Shown piece after piece: positions 33,591 through 40,799 of a DNA stretch of 64,000 bases. The position numbers were made by a program, and so were the translations under genes. Under the pieces are notes generated by a model, which was not told the origin of the DNA, made no database searches, and saw only the letters and a program-made list of their open reading frames with translations. The DNA is from an uncultured Lachnospiraceae bacterium (lineage in GTDB: Bacteria; Bacillota; Clostridia; Lachnospirales; Lachnospiraceae). The stretch covers positions 1 through 64,000 of the forward strand of contig CATOOV010000010.1 in assembly GCA_951801955.1 (NCBI GenBank), read 5' to 3'. Each line of letters begins with the position of its first letter. Positions within the stretch are counted from its first letter, which is position 1.

Positions 33591-34993
33591 ACACTTTTCC
33601 CTCCTTTCATTCGGATTAATACACGGGTTCCTTCTCCAAGATTGCTTTCAAACCGCATAATTCCCCGATGGGTTGAGACAATTTCTGCGCACAGCGCAAG
33701 CCCCAGACCGGCGCCGCCGTTGGCACGGCTCCTGACTTTATCTACCATATAAAATGCCTGCGTAATCTTGTCGATCTCTTCTTTTGGAATTCCTACTCCC
33801 TGATCTTCCACCTCAATACAAAACTGCCCTTTTTCAAACTGTCCGGTAACTTGAATGCTCCCGCCTTCCTGGGATGCTTTGATGGCATTGTCGACCAAAT
33901 TGTAGAGCAGGGATTTAAACAGCTCCCGGTCTATCCACAACATTCCTTTCTCCGATTCACAAGACAACTGCATATTGTGGCTGTCTGCAACCACTTTCAG
34001 GGAGGCGCCGATTTCAGAAAATAATTTTCCCATATCTTCCTGCACCCATTCCAGCTTTGCTTCCCCCACAGTGATCAGTTCCATCAGCTTTCCTGACAGA
34101 GTCCGCATCCTAGTGGCTTCTTCTTTGATAATCCCAGCATACTCAATCCGGCTCTCATCTGGAATATCCTTCTTAATCTGGAGCAGGTCAGAAAAACCTA
34201 AAATAGAAGTAAGGGGCGTTTTCATTTCATGTGACAAATTGTCAATAAAGTGTTTCCGGTCTTCTGCCACATTTTCTAAAGCACGCACATTGATCTCTAC
34301 AGATTCTGCCATCAAATTCATATTATGCGCCAACTCCGACAGTTCATCATGCCCTTGCTCTTTAATTCTCTTATGGTAGCTTCCCTGGGCGATCTCCCTG
34401 GTCCCTTCATTAATTCTCTTTAACGGGTGGAGCAGCATTTTTACTACTACAAGCAAAATCAGGGCAATCCCCATGGCGCAAGACATATTGATAACCAGAA
34501 TCTGGCGCAGGATATTTTCATGATTCTGTACCACATCCTGAATATCATTTTCTGTAATTACATAATAATTTTTTCCTTCTATGCTTTCTGCAGATGCTGT
34601 GTAAAGCTGGTATTTCTGTACCTGCATATGGGGATACCCGCTCTTCTTTACGGCATCCACAAGCGCACCTGGAATCTGCATTTTCTTATTGGCATATATT
34701 TGTTCATTTTCCCCGTTAAAAAAGGCAATGCCATTCTTTCCCTCCCCAAACGTCCCCACCATAAACTTCTGCAGCGTTTTCTCATCCAGCACTACGGCGT
34801 TGGCGCGCAGCCGCTCTGTTACCATCAGGCTTTTAAAACTTGTAATCATAAATTCATGCTCACTGTACACATTCTGCTTTCTCTGGTCCAAGGCAAGGGA
34901 AAAACTGTTTTTTAACAGTAAAATACTGGTTATGCTCACAGCAAGCATCACCAGTATCAATGTATATAAAAATATTTTCTGCCAAAGTTTCAT
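33578..34993 (-). CDS. Sensor histidine kinase with extracytoplasmic domain
   Basis: A 471-residue kinase. It has two membrane helices (about 7-28 and 165-187) around an outer domain of roughly 135 residues, a HAMP linker (HPLKRINEGTREIAQG), the phosphoacceptor His in DNLSHEMKTPLTSILGF (about residue 250), N box LVDNAIKAS, and G boxes DQGVGIPKEE and GGAGLGLALC. The ATG at 34993 follows AAAGGAG and begins 4 nt after the response regulator. It is a full OmpR-type partner and overlaps the unknown membrane protein that follows. Confidence 0.94.
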   Translation of the reverse strand: MKLWQKIFLYTLILVMLAVSITSILLLKNSFSLALDQRKQNVYSEHEFMITSFKSLMVTERLRANAVVLDEKTLQKFMVGTFGEGKNGIAFFNGENEQIYANKKMQIPGALVDAVKKSGYPHMQVQKYQLYTASAESIEGKNYYVITENDIQDVVQNHENILRQILVINMSCAMGIALILLVVVKMLLHPLKRINEGTREIAQGSYHKRIKEQGHDELSELAHNMNLMAESVEINVRALENVAEDRKHFIDNLSHEMKTPLTSILGFSDLLQIKKDIPDESRIEYAGIIKEEATRMRTLSGKLMELITVGEAKLEWVQEDMGKLFSEIGASLKVVADSHNMQLSCESEKGMLWIDRELFKSLLYNLVDNAIKASQEGGSIQVTGQFEKGQFCIEVEDQGVGIPKEEIDKITQAFYMVDKVRSRANGGAGLGLALCAEIVSTHRGIMRFESNLGEGTRVLIRMKGGKSVCTT

Positions 34994-34997
34994 GGGA

Positions 34998-35660
34998 CTA
35001 CTCCTTTGCACTCTCCAGACGATACCCCAGCTTTGGAATCGTCACCAGCTTGTCTTTCAAATTTAATTTCTTGCGCAGCTGCTGAATATGAATGTCGATG
35101 GTCCTGCTCTCTCCTTCATACTCAAAGCCCCACACTGCGGCAAGAAGGCGGTCCCTGGAAATTGCAACATCCTTGTGCTGGATAAAAAATATCAATACCT
35201 CAAACTCCTTGGGCGTCAGATACACTTCTTCCCCTGCACATTTACAAGTGTGTTCTTCCACATTTACAGTAATATTGCCGTAATGGTATACCCGCTCAAT
35301 CCGTTTTACCCGGCGCAGGATCACTTCAATCCTTGCAAGCAGTTCCATCGCCTCAAACGGCTTTACAATATAATCTTCCGCTCCCAGCCTAAGCCCCCGG
35401 ACTTTGTCGGTAAGTTCCTGTTTTGCCGTAATAAAAATTACCGGCGACTGTGTGTTGGTGCGCTTTTTCATAATCTCAAATCCATCCATATCTGGAAGCA
35501 TCACATCCAGCAGTATCAAATCATAATTCTCATGCTCTATCTTGTCAAATGCGTCTGCACCATTGTTGCACACTTCACTTTCATATCCGCCAATCGCCAC
35601 TGTCGCTTCCATTAATTTTGCAATATTTGTATCGTCTTCTACGATTAAGATCTTTATCAT
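34998..35660 (-). CDS. OmpR-type response regulator
   Basis: A 220-residue regulator: receiver domain with Asp52 in LILLDVMLPDMDG, the conserved ITAKQE and KPFEAMEL, and a winged helix (LTPKEFEVLIFFIQHKDVAI, TIDIHIQQLRKKL). The start MIKILIVEDD at 35660 is typical; upstream open frame is the 3' end of mnmA on another frame. It begins 19 nt after mnmA, so the two-component genes appear to be the tail of the iron-sulfur/tRNA-thiolation transcript. Confidence 0.95.
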   Translation of the reverse strand: MIKILIVEDDTNIAKLMEATVAIGGYESEVCNNGADAFDKIEHENYDLILLDVMLPDMDGFEIMKKRTNTQSPVIFITAKQELTDKVRGLRLGAEDYIVKPFEAMELLARIEVILRRVKRIERVYHYGNITVNVEEHTCKCAGEEVYLTPKEFEVLIFFIQHKDVAISRDRLLAAVWGFEYEGESRTIDIHIQQLRKKLNLKDKLVTIPKLGYRLESAKE

Positions 35661-35679
35661 TTTTGTATGCTTCTTTCCT

Positions 35680-36759
35680 TTATAAAATCGTTCCGCCGCC
35701 TGCCACCACGTCCCCCTGGTAAAAGACAATTGCTTGTCCCGGCGTAATGGCACGGACTGGCTCCTCAAAGCAACAAGCCACTTTGTCTGGAGCCACTTTG
35801 TAAATGTTACAAGGCGCACCTTTGTGGCTATAGCGAATCTTTGCCGTGACCTTCAGTTCCCCGCTAAAATCTGGAACAGACATAAAATTCAGATGATCTG
35901 CATAAACCGTTGTGCCAAACACATCCTCATTGGCGCCCAGCACTACCTCATTGGTACCAGGACGTATCTTTGTGACGAACACAGGGATACCCATGGCAAT
36001 CCCAAGGCCTTTGCGCTGCCCAACGGTATAATGCGTGATCCCTTTATGCTGCCCTAATATTTTTCCATCTTCTGTGACAAAATTACCTGGGGGCGGCACC
36101 TTTCCATGTACCTCCCTTTCAATAAACCCTGCATAGTCATGATCTGGGATAAAACAAATTTCCTGGCTGTCCGGCTTATTTGCTGTCCGAAGCCCAATTT
36201 TTTGTGCGATCTTTCGGACTTCTTCCTTGGTATAAGCTCCTATTGGCATCAGGGTATGCGCAAGCTGGCCTTGTGTCAGATTATAGAGGGCATAAGTCTG
36301 GTCCTTTGCTGTTGTCACAGATTTTTGCAAGGCAAACCTGCCGTTTTCAAGCTGTATGACCCTGGCATAATGACCGGTAGCGATATAATCGGCACCGATA
36401 TCTAAACTGCGTTTTAAAAGGGATTCCCATTTTACAAAGCGGTTGCAGGCGATACATGGATTCGGTGTGCGTCCCCTTAGATATTCTGCCACAAAATAGT
36501 CTATCACATTTTTTTGAAACTCTGACTTAAAATTCATCACATAATAGGGAATATCCAGCATTGCTGCTACGCGTCTGGCATCTTCCACCGCAGACAAGCC
36601 GCAGCAGCCGCCGTTTTCCTCCTGCTTTTGTTCTTCTTCCTCTGGTAAAACCTGCATGGTGACTCCAATTACCTCATATCCCTGCTCCTTGAGCAGCCAT
36701 GCTGCAACGGAAGAATCCACGCCTCCAGACATCCCTACCACTACTTTTTTCTTTTTCAT
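35680..36759 (-). CDS. mnmA: tRNA-specific 2-thiouridylase
   Basis: A 359-residue enzyme that thiolates U34 of Lys, Glu and Gln tRNAs with sulfur passed on from a cysteine desulfurase. The PP-loop VGMSGGVDSSVAAWLL, the catalytic cysteine in GRTPNPCIACN and the second in SQEICFIPD are intact. A short acidic insert (LPEEEEQKQEENGGCCG) lies near residue 42. The ATG at 36759 has GGAG 6 nt upstream. It lies 15 nt after iscU, placing it next to its sulfur donor. Confidence 0.96.
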   Translation of the reverse strand: MKKKKVVVGMSGGVDSSVAAWLLKEQGYEVIGVTMQVLPEEEEQKQEENGGCCGLSAVEDARRVAAMLDIPYYVMNFKSEFQKNVIDYFVAEYLRGRTPNPCIACNRFVKWESLLKRSLDIGADYIATGHYARVIQLENGRFALQKSVTTAKDQTYALYNLTQGQLAHTLMPIGAYTKEEVRKIAQKIGLRTANKPDSQEICFIPDHDYAGFIEREVHGKVPPPGNFVTEDGKILGQHKGITHYTVGQRKGLGIAMGIPVFVTKIRPGTNEVVLGANEDVFGTTVYADHLNFMSVPDFSGELKVTAKIRYSHKGAPCNIYKVAPDKVACCFEEPVRAITPGQAIVFYQGDVVAGGGTIL

Positions 36760-36774
36760 AAAGAACTCCAAAAA

Positions 36775-37212
36775 TTAATAATCCTCTTCTTCCTCTTCTT
36801 CACTGATATCATTCTTTGGTTTTTCCAAACCTTCAATTTTAATTCCATTTTTCTCCGCGTAATCCCAGAGCGCCGCGTGAATTGCCTCCTCTGCCAGCAG
36901 GGAACAATGCACCTTCACTGGAGGAAGCCCGTCCAGCGCCTCCATAACTGCCTTGTTGGTAACCTGCAATGCCTCCTGTATGGTTTTTCCCTTTACCAAC
37001 TCCGTTGCCATGGAACTTGTCGCCACAGCAGCCCCACATCCAAAGGTTTTAAACTTTACATCTTTGATAATCCCATCCTCGTCAATATCCAAAAAAATAC
37101 GCATAATGTCCCCGCATTTTGCATTTCCCACAGTTCCCACGCCGCTGGCGTTTTCAATTTCTCCTACGTTCCTTGGATTTTTAAAATGATCCATTACCTT
37201 TTCACTATACAT
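36775..37212 (-). CDS. iscU: Iron-sulfur cluster scaffold, IscU/NifU-like
   Basis: A 145-residue scaffold on which [2Fe-2S] clusters form. The three ligand cysteines are in GNAKCGD, FGCGAAVATSS and VKVHCSLLAEEA, the usual spacing for the NifU-N type of anaerobes. An acidic tail (SEEEEEEDY) ends the protein. The ATG at 37212 has GGAGG 8 nt upstream; the longer open frame is not needed. It lies between iscS and mnmA. Confidence 0.95.
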   Translation of the reverse strand: MYSEKVMDHFKNPRNVGEIENASGVGTVGNAKCGDIMRIFLDIDEDGIIKDVKFKTFGCGAAVATSSMATELVKGKTIQEALQVTNKAVMEALDGLPPVKVHCSLLAEEAIHAALWDYAEKNGIKIEGLEKPKNDISEEEEEEDY

Positions 37213-37298
37213 TTGATTTCCTCCAGATTGTTTAAAAATAGCCTGACTGATCCACATTCCCTACTTCCAATTTATCTCAGTGGGCAGATGTTACGGTA

Positions 37299-38480
37299 CT
37301 AATGGTTCTTCTTCATATAATCTTCATATAACGGAGACATTTCCCGAAGCTGTGTCACAATTTCCTTGATGGCATCCACAGTATCGTCAATATCTTCTTT
37401 TGTTGTATCTGCCCCCAGTGTCAGCCGCAAGGAACCATGGGCGATCTCATGGGGCAGCCCGATTGCAAGCAGCACATGGGAAGGATCCAGGGAGCCGGAC
37501 GTACATGCCGAACCAGAAGACCCGCAGATTCCTTTCATATCCAGCATAATCAGCAATGACTCACCCTCTACAAACTGAAAACAGATATTAACATTGTTGG
37601 GAAGCCGATTGGTCCTGTCTCCATTTATCCTGGTAAAAGGTATCTCCTTTAACACACGTTCCATAAGGTAATTACGCAGTTTCTGCTCCTTTTCACTGCG
37701 GTCTTCCATAGAGGCAATGGCAAGTTCCACCGCTTTTCCAAATCCCACAATTCCAGGAACATTTTCCGTCCCTGCGCGGCGTTTTCTTTCCTGCGCCCCT
37801 CCATGCAGGAAGGAACGGATCTTTACCCCTTTACGGATATAGAGAAATCCAATCCCTTTGGGACCATTTAATTTATGCCCGCTGGCGCTTAACATATCTA
37901 TATTCAATTCATCTACATTGATTGGCACCTGGCAGAAAGCCTGTACTGCATCTGTATGGAACAGCACGCCATGTTCCTTTGCAATTGCCCCGATTTCTTT
38001 CACCGGCTCTATGGTTCCAATCTCGTTATTGGCAAACATAATGGATATCAGTATGGTATCAGGACGGATTGCCTTCTTTAATTCCTCAAGCTTTACCACG
38101 CCAAACTCATCCACATCCAGATAAGTCACCTCAAACCCATTTTTCTCCAACCACTGGCAAGTGTGCAAAATGGCATGGTGTTCGATCTTACTGGTAATAA
38201 TGTGTTTCCCTTTGCCTTTGTATGCCTCTGCCGCAGCTTTCAACGCCCAGTTATCCGCCTCGCTTCCGCCTGCAGTAAAGTATATCTCATTTTCTTTTGC
38301 CCCCAAAGAATTTGCAATGGTTTCCCTAGCTTTAGAAATCGCCTCCTTGCTTTTTGCCCCAAACTCATAGACAGTGGAAGCATTTCCATAATACTCCGTA
38401 AAATATGGAAGCATTGCCTCCACAACCTCTGGAGCCGTCCTGGTTGTTGCCGCGTTGTCCAGATATATCATTTTCTTCAT
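37299..38480 (-). CDS. iscS: Cysteine desulfurase
   Basis: A 393-residue PLP enzyme converting cysteine to alanine and delivering sulfane sulfur to IscU and MnmA. The start YLDNAATTRTAPEVVEAM, PLP lysine in SASGHKLNGPKGIGF (about residue 205) and the active-site loop CGSSGSACTSGSLDPSHVL are intact. The ATG at 38480 follows AGAGGTG. An 86-nt gap separates it from iscU, and iscR lies 213 nt upstream. Confidence 0.96.
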   Translation of the reverse strand: MKKMIYLDNAATTRTAPEVVEAMLPYFTEYYGNASTVYEFGAKSKEAISKARETIANSLGAKENEIYFTAGGSEADNWALKAAAEAYKGKGKHIITSKIEHHAILHTCQWLEKNGFEVTYLDVDEFGVVKLEELKKAIRPDTILISIMFANNEIGTIEPVKEIGAIAKEHGVLFHTDAVQAFCQVPINVDELNIDMLSASGHKLNGPKGIGFLYIRKGVKIRSFLHGGAQERKRRAGTENVPGIVGFGKAVELAIASMEDRSEKEQKLRNYLMERVLKEIPFTRINGDRTNRLPNNVNICFQFVEGESLLIMLDMKGICGSSGSACTSGSLDPSHVLLAIGLPHEIAHGSLRLTLGADTTKEDIDDTVDAIKEIVTQLREMSPLYEDYMKKNH

Positions 38481-38582
38481 CTTTTTACACCTCTATACGT
38501 TCATTTTCAATATTCCCTGCCATTTGGCAGTTACTTTCACTACCATTCCTTTCAACAATAATGTTACAAAGCATTTTTACAA

Positions 38583-38653
38583 TTTGACGTCAAATACCGA
38601 TGGCTTTGACCACACCCAAGTGCCGCCCATCATGCCATTTGGCGTGTCATAAG
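38583..38653. repeat. Two dispersed repeats joined upstream of iscS
   Basis: A TTTGACGC-type repeat (38583-38613) is followed by an inverted CCTTATGACACGCC repeat (38611-38653). Their relatives are at 15144 and 27469, and at 24339, 54768 and 59368. Confidence 0.6.
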
Positions 38654-38693
38654 GTATGGAATAAATGCGCAAGATCCGCAAGTAAGCCTTGAA

Positions 38694-39128
38694 TTATGTC
38701 TTGCCGGCTGCACGGCTTTCTTTTACCAGCTCCCCAATATTGATGCTGTCTACCGTATCGTTGATACTGTCATTGATACGCTTCCAAACAATCTTGCTGA
38801 CACACTGGGAGGAACTGCTGCAATGTGTCGTCCCGCTGGTATCAATTCCTGCGCACTCCACAGGGATCAAATCGCCTTCCAATGCCCTTAACACATCTCC
38901 TACAGAAATCTCATCTGCCGGTTTTGCAATACGATAACCACCGTTGACGCCCCGAACACTTTTGACAAGCCCTGCCTTTTTTAATTTTGCCATAAGCTGC
39001 TCTAAATAGCTGACAGAAATTTCCTGACGCCCAGCAATACTTGTCAAGGGAACAGGCTGGTCTTCCCCGCAGACTGCCAAATCAATAAAGGCCCTCAGCC
39101 CATATTTTCCTTTTGTAGATAATTTCAA
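38694..39128 (-). CDS. iscR: Rrf2-family iron-sulfur regulator, IscR-like
   Basis: A 144-residue winged-helix regulator starting LKLSTKGKYGLRAFIDLAV. Three cysteines in CAGIDTSGTTHCSSSSQC match the [2Fe-2S] ligands of IscR, which are absent in CymR. The recognition region GVNGGYRIAKPADEI is typical. The start is TTG at 39128 after AAGGTGAGAGG. Its own promoter carries a large inverted repeat (39162-39194), so autoregulation is likely, and it should sense cluster supply for iscS, iscU and mnmA. Confidence 0.9.
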   Translation of the reverse strand: MKLSTKGKYGLRAFIDLAVCGEDQPVPLTSIAGRQEISVSYLEQLMAKLKKAGLVKSVRGVNGGYRIAKPADEISVGDVLRALEGDLIPVECAGIDTSGTTHCSSSSQCVSKIVWKRINDSINDTVDSINIGELVKESRAAGKT

Positions 39129-39161
39129 CCTCTCACCTTCTATCTGGTATCTGCTTGCGAA

Positions 39162-39194
39162 ACTAAATCCCCAGTAATTTAGTCGGGATTTAGT
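39162..39194. promoter_or_regulatory. Inverted-repeat operator of iscR
   Basis: ACTAAATCCC (39162-39171) and GGGATTTAGT (39185-39194) are perfect inverted copies. A related ATTTAGT half also lies between them. It covers the expected transcription start, just downstream of the -10, which fits repression by Rrf2-type regulators. Confidence 0.75.
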
Positions 39195-39202
39195 ACAATC
39201 GC

Positions 39203-39231
39203 ATAGTATCATGGTTTTATTCTGCTGTCAA
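39203..39231 (-). promoter_or_regulatory. Promoter of iscR
   Basis: On the minus strand TTGACA (39231-39226), 17-nt spacer, TACTAT (39208-39203): a strong sigma-A promoter immediately upstream of the operator. Confidence 0.85.
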
Positions 39232-39307
39232 GTTTATTTTTTTATGCATGACATCTTTTTTTGCACATATATTTTAAGTAACCCTTTTATGATATTATGG
39301 AGCTTCT

Positions 39308-40717
39308 ATGAAATCTGATACACTTCACAATCATCCATTGGTTACAGGCACGCTGCTGTTAACCCTTGCTGGTCTTCTTTCCCGTATCATCGGCTTTTTC
39401 TATAGAATATTCCTTTCACACACAATTGGTGCCGAAGCAATGGGAATTTACCAGCTCACCGTACCACTGCATATCCTTACGATCTCCGTGACTTCGTCTG
39501 CGATTCAGACTGCAATTTCCAGGTTTGTGGCACAGGCTGCAGTCTCCTCTTCCCCTGGGGCTTCCTGTAATAACATTCCGCCTGCACCATATGAAAACCG
39601 CCATAGCATACGGTTTCTATTGTACAGACGCCCAAAAAACACATTTTGCAACGAGAGCTGTTATCTTTCTGCAGGGTTGATGCTTTCCATGTCCCTTGCC
39701 TTCTTCTGTACAATTTTCCTGTACCAGCTCTCTGAACCGATCGCCATACATTTTTTAGAGGAACCAAGATGCGCCCCGCTCCTTCAGATCCTTGCGTTTA
39801 CCATCCCTTTTGGCGCTGTCCACGCATGTATCAACGGATATTTCTATGGACTGAAAAAAACCTTTGTCCCTGCAGTCTCACAATTATTGGAGCAGTTGGT
39901 CCGTGTCCTAAGTGTCTGGATATTTTTTGAAATTTCCATGGAAAAACACAATGCCATTTCCCTGAACCTGGTGGCATGGGGGATGGTTGCAGGAGAACTT
40001 GCCGCCATGCTCTTTTCCGTCAGTTTCCTGCGGCAGAAAAGAAGCCAGGGGAGCCGTTTTCGTGCAATGGAACAAATTTTCCTTATGTCCCTGCCTTTAA
40101 GCGCCAACCGGGTCCTGGTAAATATCCTGCAGAGCATGGAAGCAGTTATGCTTCCTGGGCAGCTCAGGCTGTATGGCTACTCCAACAGTGAGGCGCTAAG
40201 CGTATACGGCATCCTTACCGGAATGGCGCTTCCAATGGTATTGTTCCCTTCCGTGCTGACCAATTCAGTCTCTGTGATGCTGCTTCCAATCATTGCGGAA
40301 GCCCAGGAGAAAAAAGAACACAGCTATATCGTCAATGCCGTAAAGAAAACCTGTTTTTACAGCCTGTTTCTGGGATTTGGATGCACTCTTGTGTTTTTGG
40401 TTTTTGGAAATTGGATGGGGGAAGTGTTATTTTCCAATTCCCTTGCCGGAAATTTTATTGTTACCTTGGGCTGGATCTGCCCCTTCCTTTATCTATCTAC
40501 CACCCTGCACAGTATTATCAATGGATTGGGGAAAACCACTTCCACATTCTTATTAAATGTTTTAGGGCTTTCCATCCGCATTGGGTTCGTACTGTTCGTA
40601 ATTCCCCATACTGGAATGAAAGGGTATCTTTGGGGCACGCTCCTAAGCCAAATTTCCATGGCAGTTGGCGCTTTATTGCTGCTTTTAATCCGCCGTTCCA
40701 CTGGCATTCGGAAGTAG
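39308..40717 (+). CDS. SpoVB/MurJ-like polysaccharide flippase
   Basis: A 469-residue membrane protein with about 13-14 helices of the MVF/MATE-like lipid flippase superfamily. The start VTGTLLLTLAGLLSRIIGFFY and YRIFLSHTIGAEAMGIYQL are typical of SpoVB, which moves lipid-linked precursors for spore cortex or envelope polymers. A loop rich in Ser, Pro and Asn (about 76-107) between early helices is longer than usual. The ATG at 39308 has GGAGC just upstream. It is divergent from iscR. SpoVB versus another envelope flippase cannot be decided by sequence alone. Confidence 0.85.
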   Translation: MKSDTLHNHPLVTGTLLLTLAGLLSRIIGFFYRIFLSHTIGAEAMGIYQLTVPLHILTISVTSSAIQTAISRFVAQAAVSSSPGASCNNIPPAPYENRHSIRFLLYRRPKNTFCNESCYLSAGLMLSMSLAFFCTIFLYQLSEPIAIHFLEEPRCAPLLQILAFTIPFGAVHACINGYFYGLKKTFVPAVSQLLEQLVRVLSVWIFFEISMEKHNAISLNLVAWGMVAGELAAMLFSVSFLRQKRSQGSRFRAMEQIFLMSLPLSANRVLVNILQSMEAVMLPGQLRLYGYSNSEALSVYGILTGMALPMVLFPSVLTNSVSVMLLPIIAEAQEKKEHSYIVNAVKKTCFYSLFLGFGCTLVFLVFGNWMGEVLFSNSLAGNFIVTLGWICPFLYLSTTLHSIINGLGKTTSTFLLNVLGLSIRIGFVLFVIPHTGMKGYLWGTLLSQISMAVGALLLLLIRRSTGIRK

Positions 40718-40740
40718 GAAACGATTCAACCACACAAAAC

Positions 40741-40770
40741 AGGCTGCTACTTATTTACCTGTAGCAGCCT
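40741..40770. terminator. Hairpin between convergent genes
   Basis: AGGCTGCTAC (40741-40750) pairs perfectly with GTAGCAGCCT (40761-40770). On the minus strand it is followed by GTTTTG, so it may serve the diguanylate cyclase gene as well as the flippase. Confidence 0.65.
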
Positions 40771-40799
40771 AGTGAATCATCCTCTATTTTTCCTCCACT

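Noticed and set aside
40381-40764. 127-residue plus-strand open frame
   Set aside because: It is a shifted frame inside the flippase gene.
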